This document shows positions 14,469 through 18,255 of a stretch of 18,255 bases of DNA, in pieces. The translations under genes and the position numbers were made by a program. The DNA is taken from NCBI GenBank assembly GCA_947476765.1, contig CANJRK010000004.1, positions 1 through 18,255 of the forward strand, written 5' to 3'. The notes under the pieces are model-generated. The model worked only from the letters and a program-made list of their open reading frames with translations, was not told where the DNA came from and ran no database searches. Source of the stretch: Actinomycetota bacterium (GTDB taxonomy: Bacteria > Actinomycetota > Actinomycetes > S36-B12 > UBA5976). The first letter of the stretch is position 1; each line of letters starts with the position of its first letter.

Positions 14469-16475
14469 TCAGATTTGCGCGCGGGAAGCAACGATTTCAA
14501 CAATTTTGTTAATTGCTTGCTCGATTGGAACTGCATTTTCTTGCGTGCCATCACGATACCTAAAGGAAACAGCATTTGCCGCGATATCTTCATCGCCAGC
14601 AATCAACATAAATGGAATTTTTTGCGTTTGCGCAGTGCGAATTTTCTTTTGCATGCGTTCATCTGAGGAATCGACTTCAACGCGAATGCCACGCTTACGG
14701 AGATCAGCAGCCACACCTTCGAGGTAATCAACATGCGTGCTTGCTATTGGAATGCCCGCCACTTGCACTGGAGCCAACCATGGTGGGAATGCGCCTGCGT
14801 AATGTTCTAGCAATACTCCAAAGAATCTTTCAATCGAGCCAAATAACGCGCGGTGAATCATGATTGGCCTACTGCGCGAGCCATCAGATGCCTGATATTC
14901 CAATTCAAATCGTTGCGGTAATTGGAAGTCCACCTGAATCGTCGACATCTGCCAAGTTCGGCCAATTGCATCTCGGGCTTGTACCGAAATCTTTGGTCCG
15001 TAAAATGCAGCGCCACCAGGATCTGGTACAAGTTCTAATCCAGATAGTTCCGCAGCTTGCGCTAGCGCAGCAGTTGCCTGCTCCCATTCAGCTTCGGTAC
15101 CAATTGACTTCTCTGGATTGCGAGTCGAAAGTTCCAGGTAAAAATCATCAAGACCATAGTCGCGAAGTAGATCTAGCACAAAACCCAAAAGGTTTTGCAA
15201 CTCCCCAGCCATTTGGTCTGGTGTGCAATAAATGTGGGCATCGTCTTGGGTCATGCCGCGCACGCGAGTTAGGCCGTGGATCACACCTGAGCGCTCGTAG
15301 CGGTATACCGAACCAAATTCAAAAAGTCGAAGTGGTAATTCTCGATAAGACCGACCACGAGATTTAAAAATCAGGTTATGGAACGGGCAGTTCATCGGCT
15401 TGAGATAGTAATCCTGACCCTGGCGCTTAACAGTGCCGTCTTCATGCAGTTCTTCGTCAAGGTGCATCGCCGGGAACATGCCTTCGCGATACCAATCCAA
15501 ATGCCCGGATTGTTCGAACAGTGCGCCCTTGGTGATATGTGGTGTGTATACAAACTGATAGCCAGCGTTTTCATGGCGAATTCTTGAGTAGTCTTCCATC
15601 TGTCGACGAATGACTCCACCTTTGGGATGGAACACCGCTAAGCCAGAACCGATCTCATCTGGGAATGAAAATAAATCTAAATCAATACCGAGTCGACGAT
15701 GATCACGTTTTTCAGCTTCTTCCAACATGTTTAGGTACTGCTTAAGACCATCCTTATTAGGCCAAGCAGTTCCATAAACTCGCTGCATCGATTCATTCTT
15801 TTGATCGCCGAGCCAGTAAGCAGCAGAGGTACGCATCAATTTAATAGCACGGGCATCTATGTATCTGGTATCTGGCACGTGGGGTCCGCGACATAGATCA
15901 CACCAGCGCAGCTCACCACTGCGCAAATCGATGTTGTCGTAAATCGTTAGCTCGCCGCCGCCAACTTCCATGACGTCCTCGGACATTACGGTGGCATCAT
16001 CATCAGCACCAAGCAGACGGATCTTGAAAGGCTCGTTACTTAACTCTGTCCGTGCTGCTTCACGATTTGTCACACGTCGAGAAAACTTTTGCCCGGAATT
16101 GATAATTTCAACGCACTTTTTTTCGATACTTTCTAAATCATCAGGAGTGAATGTTCGATTCGTTCCAAAATCGTAAAAGAACCCATCCTTAATTGGAGGC
16201 CCAATACCAAGTTTTACGTCATCAAAAATTGCTTGCGTAGCTTGCGCCACAATGTGCGCCACACTATGCCGAAGCACGGATAATCCTTCTGGATCAGAGA
16301 TCAAGATGGGTTCAACTAAATCGCCATCATTAATGGAGTGGCTTAGGTCGACTATGTTGCCATTAATTCGAGCCACAACGACCTGACGCGCTTTGTCTCC
16401 TACGACGTCGTACGCGCAGGCACCGGCCTCAAACGCAACCGAAGTGCGATCTGGTCCAACTAGTACGTGCGGCAC
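14469..16475 (-). CDS. thrS: Threonyl-tRNA synthetase
   Basis: Charges tRNA-Thr and edits serine mischarging. The 668-residue protein has an N-terminal TGS domain (1-60). The editing domain carries H70 and H74 (LRHSVAH), C195 and H199 (LCRGPH). The class II catalytic core (about 245-545) has zinc ligands C363 (PMNCPFH), H414 (DDAHIYC) and H541 (IMIHRALFGSIERF). The anticodon-binding domain follows from WLAPVQVAGIPI to the end. The editing residues are complete. The start is GTG at 16473-16475 with AAGGA six bases upstream. No T-box-like leader is visible in the 82 bases upstream. Confidence 0.97.
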   Translation of the reverse strand: MPHVLVGPDRTSVAFEAGACAYDVVGDKARQVVVARINGNIVDLSHSINDGDLVEPILISDPEGLSVLRHSVAHIVAQATQAIFDDVKLGIGPPIKDGFFYDFGTNRTFTPDDLESIEKKCVEIINSGQKFSRRVTNREAARTELSNEPFKIRLLGADDDATVMSEDVMEVGGGELTIYDNIDLRSGELRWCDLCRGPHVPDTRYIDARAIKLMRTSAAYWLGDQKNESMQRVYGTAWPNKDGLKQYLNMLEEAEKRDHRRLGIDLDLFSFPDEIGSGLAVFHPKGGVIRRQMEDYSRIRHENAGYQFVYTPHITKGALFEQSGHLDWYREGMFPAMHLDEELHEDGTVKRQGQDYYLKPMNCPFHNLIFKSRGRSYRELPLRLFEFGSVYRYERSGVIHGLTRVRGMTQDDAHIYCTPDQMAGELQNLLGFVLDLLRDYGLDDFYLELSTRNPEKSIGTEAEWEQATAALAQAAELSGLELVPDPGGAAFYGPKISVQARDAIGRTWQMSTIQVDFQLPQRFELEYQASDGSRSRPIMIHRALFGSIERFFGVLLEHYAGAFPPWLAPVQVAGIPIASTHVDYLEGVAADLRKRGIRVEVDSSDERMQKKIRTAQTQKIPFMLIAGDEDIAANAVSFRYRDGTQENAVPIEQAINKIVEIVASRAQI

Positions 16476-16494
16476 GAGAATTCCTTAGATTTGT

Positions 16495-16506
16495 TTATGG
16501 ACATAA
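16495..16506. promoter_or_regulatory. Short palindrome and possible -10 element upstream of thrS
   Basis: The 82-base gap before thrS contains the inverted repeat TTATG-GA-CATAA (16495-16506). Next to it, TAGACT on the minus strand (16506-16511) fits a TANNNT -10 element 31 bases before the GTG. No -35 is recognisable. A four-pair GGCG/CGCC hairpin (16520-16532) is too short to call a terminator. Confidence 0.25.
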
Positions 16507-16557
16507 GTCTATGGGAGAGGGCGCTGATCGCCGTAACCTGGAACTTGGTGATCTGGT

Positions 16558-17022
16558 TTAGATTTCTACCTTGAACAAGTTTTCAATTGGTCGAACTAAC
16601 GGCTCGAAACCCTGCATAGTGGCTCCCCATTTGGCCCAATAGGCATACACCAACGTAACCATCACCATTGTGGAAACTAGGACAACCTTGCTTCGTTTAT
16701 TTCGATAGTCCTGACTAATAACCAACCTTGCGATTCGAGATGAAAATTCTTGGACCGGATTTAGTATTCGCCTGGCCCACGCGTACTCAGTTGCTAGCAC
16801 TATGAGACCAAGAATGATGACAGCCCAACCCGGCCCTGGAAAAAGTAAGAAGAAAATTCCAAGCCCAACTGTGGTTAGTCCGAGCACGAGAATAATTCCC
16901 CGCCAAGTTGTATCTAAGGCTTTGTTGGAACGCGCGGATTCTCGTTTGCCCATGTAGTTGCGATAAAGACGATCACTTAGGGAATTTTTCTCTTGCACTT
17001 CGCTTGTTTCCAAATTATTCAT
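16558..17022 (-). CDS. PGPGW-motif membrane protein (TIGR02611-like)
   Basis: 154-residue integral membrane protein of unknown function. It has a charged N-terminus, then two adjacent membrane segments (about 43-60 and 66-83) that frame the motif FPGPGWAVIILGL, which names this family. A cytosolic loop with WARRILNPVQEFSSR follows, then a third segment (about 112-129). The gene starts in an ATGA overlap with the PabC-like gene upstream, so it is probably translated from the same message. Whether it has anything to do with chorismate metabolism is unknown. Confidence 0.85.
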   Translation of the reverse strand: MNNLETSEVQEKNSLSDRLYRNYMGKRESARSNKALDTTWRGIILVLGLTTVGLGIFFLLFPGPGWAVIILGLIVLATEYAWARRILNPVQEFSSRIARLVISQDYRNKRSKVVLVSTMVMVTLVYAYWAKWGATMQGFEPLVRPIENLFKVEI

Positions 17023-17897
17023 GGGTTACTGGTTTCACTCCTGCTTGCCAGGAAAATGTTACCCAGATTTTGTGTCTTCAATCCCAAATCGATTTCTCGA
17101 TGTTTAGTAACTTTCCCAGCTGCGTCTAGTTGCGCTAATTCCGTAACAGGGTGCACATTGCGAGTGGATGAGGTTATAAACACTTCATCAGCATCCCACA
17201 GCTCATCTGGATCAACATCTCGCTCCACTATTGATACCCCGGCAGTCCTTGCCCACTCAATCAATAGATCTCTCGTTATGCCACGAAGTAGGCCAGAAGC
17301 ATCAGATGGTGTGCTGACCGCTCCTTTTGAAACTAGGAAGATATTTGATCCGGTACCTTCACACAACCGACCAGAGGTATCGCAGAATATCGCTTCGGAA
17401 AAACCATGTCGCTTTGCAGTATCCAAGGCGTAAACATTTTCGGCGTACGAAGTAGTTTTCAATCCAGCAAGCGGTGAATTTTCATTACGCGTCCATGGCA
17501 CCAACAGTACGGAAGTACTTTCGGGCCAAACATTTTGATTCGCAACTGACACAACTAGTGTGGGCGAACTTCCCGTGCGATCCGAACCAAGCGGACCGTT
17601 GCCACTTGTAACTGTGATTCGAAGTCGGCCGAACTCAAGTCCACTATGTACTTCTAAGACTTTAGCTATTGCAGTTTCTACAACCTTGCTATCTGGTGGC
17701 GTGATTCCCAGACCAACAGCAGAGCGATTTAATCTAGCGAGATGTCGATTGATCGCGAACGCTTGACCGTTTTCAACTAGCAAAGTTTCGAATACCCCAT
17801 CAGCAACCGTAAAGCCATGATCTAAAACACTGATGGTTGCTTGTGCAGTGGGAACCAATTCACCATTAACCCAATAATGCGTTATCTGCATATTCAT
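17019..17897 (-). CDS. pabC: Class IV aminotransferase-fold enzyme, probable aminodeoxychorismate lyase (PabC)
   Basis: Probably cleaves 4-amino-4-deoxychorismate to p-aminobenzoate and pyruvate for folate. The 292-residue fold-type IV PLP protein shows the cofactor lysine K147 in AGLKTTSYAENV, the DTSGRLCEGTGSNIFLV block (173-189) with E180 that contacts PLP, and the LLRGITRDLL block that binds the cofactor phosphate. The same fold serves branched-chain and D-amino acid aminotransferases. The gene directly follows and overlaps (TAATG) a chorismate-binding PabB-like gene, which favours PabC. The first ATG (17895-17897) is used; one two codons later is also possible. Confidence 0.85.
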   Translation of the reverse strand: MNMQITHYWVNGELVPTAQATISVLDHGFTVADGVFETLLVENGQAFAINRHLARLNRSAVGLGITPPDSKVVETAIAKVLEVHSGLEFGRLRITVTSGNGPLGSDRTGSSPTLVVSVANQNVWPESTSVLLVPWTRNENSPLAGLKTTSYAENVYALDTAKRHGFSEAIFCDTSGRLCEGTGSNIFLVSKGAVSTPSDASGLLRGITRDLLIEWARTAGVSIVERDVDPDELWDADEVFITSSTRNVHPVTELAQLDAAGKVTKHREIDLGLKTQNLGNIFLASRSETSNP

Positions 17898-18255
17898 TAG
17901 CCTACGTTGGATTCACTATGCATAGCCGCAATGTCCAGTAGTCGGCTGGCCTTTAGCTCGGTCTCGTTCCACTCTCCCTGTGGGTCGCTCCCCCAAGTTA
18001 TGCCTGCACCAGTTCCGAAATTGATTACGGGCACACCATTTTGAGTGCTTTGCCAGAAAGTTCGAATACCTACCGCCAACTGTGCTGTGTGATTGTCTGC
18101 GTTCACCCAACCAAATGCGCCGCAGTATATATCGCGCGATGCGGCTTCCAGGCGAGAGATTATTTCCAGCGCGCTACTTTTCGGAGCCCCACTTACTGAC
18201 CCTGGGGGCGAAAGTGCCTGCAATACTTCAGACCACGAAGTTAAGTCAGGCAATA
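17897..18255 (-). CDS. pabB: Chorismate-binding enzyme, PabB-like (5' end outside the window)
   Basis: C-terminal 119 or so residues of a chorismate-utilising enzyme, open to the right edge. PPGSVSGAPKSSALEII is the conserved loop of the anthranilate/aminodeoxychorismate synthase family. RDIYCGAFGWVNAD, VGIRTFW and the glycine-rich FGTGAGITWGSDPQGEWNETE block (Mg and chorismate site, with its Glu residues) follow in the normal order. Aminodeoxychorismate synthase component I is favoured over anthranilate or isochorismate synthase because a PabC-like gene follows with a one-base overlap. The N-terminal half cannot be judged from here. Confidence 0.88.
   Translation of the reverse strand, partial: LPDLTSWSEVLQALSPPGSVSGAPKSSALEIISRLEAASRDIYCGAFGWVNADNHTAQLAVGIRTFWQSTQNGVPVINFGTGAGITWGSDPQGEWNETELKASRLLDIAAMHSESNVG

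Noticed and set aside
14864..15367. Plus-strand open frame of 167 codons inside thrS
   Set aside because: It is fully antisense to the conserved catalytic core of ThrS and shows no recognisable protein features.
15511..15520. Palindrome TGTTCGAACA resembling half of an SOS box
   Set aside because: It lacks the four-base centre of the LexA site and lies deep within thrS, where codons explain it.
16476..16557. Possible T-box or other riboswitch upstream of thrS
   Set aside because: Only 82 bases are available, with no T-box core sequence and only short stems.

Overview
The window comes from an actinobacterium. The evidence is a run of phosphatidylinositol mannoside (PIM) genes (pgsA, patA, pimA), a bifunctional Rel protein, and a gene order that I recognise from Actinobacteria: thrS, HIT protein, pgsA, patA, pimA, pdxS, pdxT, yebC, ruvC, ruvA, ruvB, secD, secF, apt, rel. 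Base composition looks close to half G+C by eye (not calculated), low for the phylum. Genes are tightly packed. Together these suggest a small-genome lineage such as the freshwater Nanopelagicales (acI), but that placement is inference. I see no rRNA, tRNA, CRISPR array, insertion sequence or prophage gene.

Layout from right to left, the reading direction of nearly every gene. The right edge holds the 3' end of a chorismate-binding enzyme (PabB-like), then a class IV aminotransferase/lyase (PabC-like) and a small PGPGW membrane protein. Next come threonyl-tRNA synthetase and an Ap4A-phosphorylase-type HIT protein. A single plus-strand gene of about 336 codons follows. It lies convergent to the HIT gene and divergent from pgsA. 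After it come pgsA, patA and pimA and a small LemA-like membrane protein, then the PLP synthase pair pdxS-pdxT, yebC, ruvCAB, secD-secF, apt, and rel, which runs off the left edge.

The genes serve housekeeping functions: lipid-anchored mannosides of the envelope (pgsA, patA, pimA), vitamin B6 (pdxST), Holliday-junction processing (ruvCAB), protein export (secDF), purine salvage and the stringent response (apt, rel), and folate precursor synthesis (pab genes). Ten gene junctions overlap by one or four bases (TAATG or ATGA), so translation is probably coupled across long transcripts. A palindrome matching the actinobacterial LexA (SOS) box lies on the ruvC leader.

The most unusual item is the plus-strand gene at 12952-13962. 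Its protein follows the layout of the EF-G GTP-binding domain and the end of that domain's subdomain, but the P-loop, the DTPG motif and the NKxD motif are all replaced. I read it as a pseudo-GTPase derived from a translational GTPase. Other points of note are the missing yajC between ruvB and secD, a Pro/Ser/Thr-rich insert in SecD, and a perfect inverted repeat in the 45-base gap between pgsA and the EF-G-like gene.
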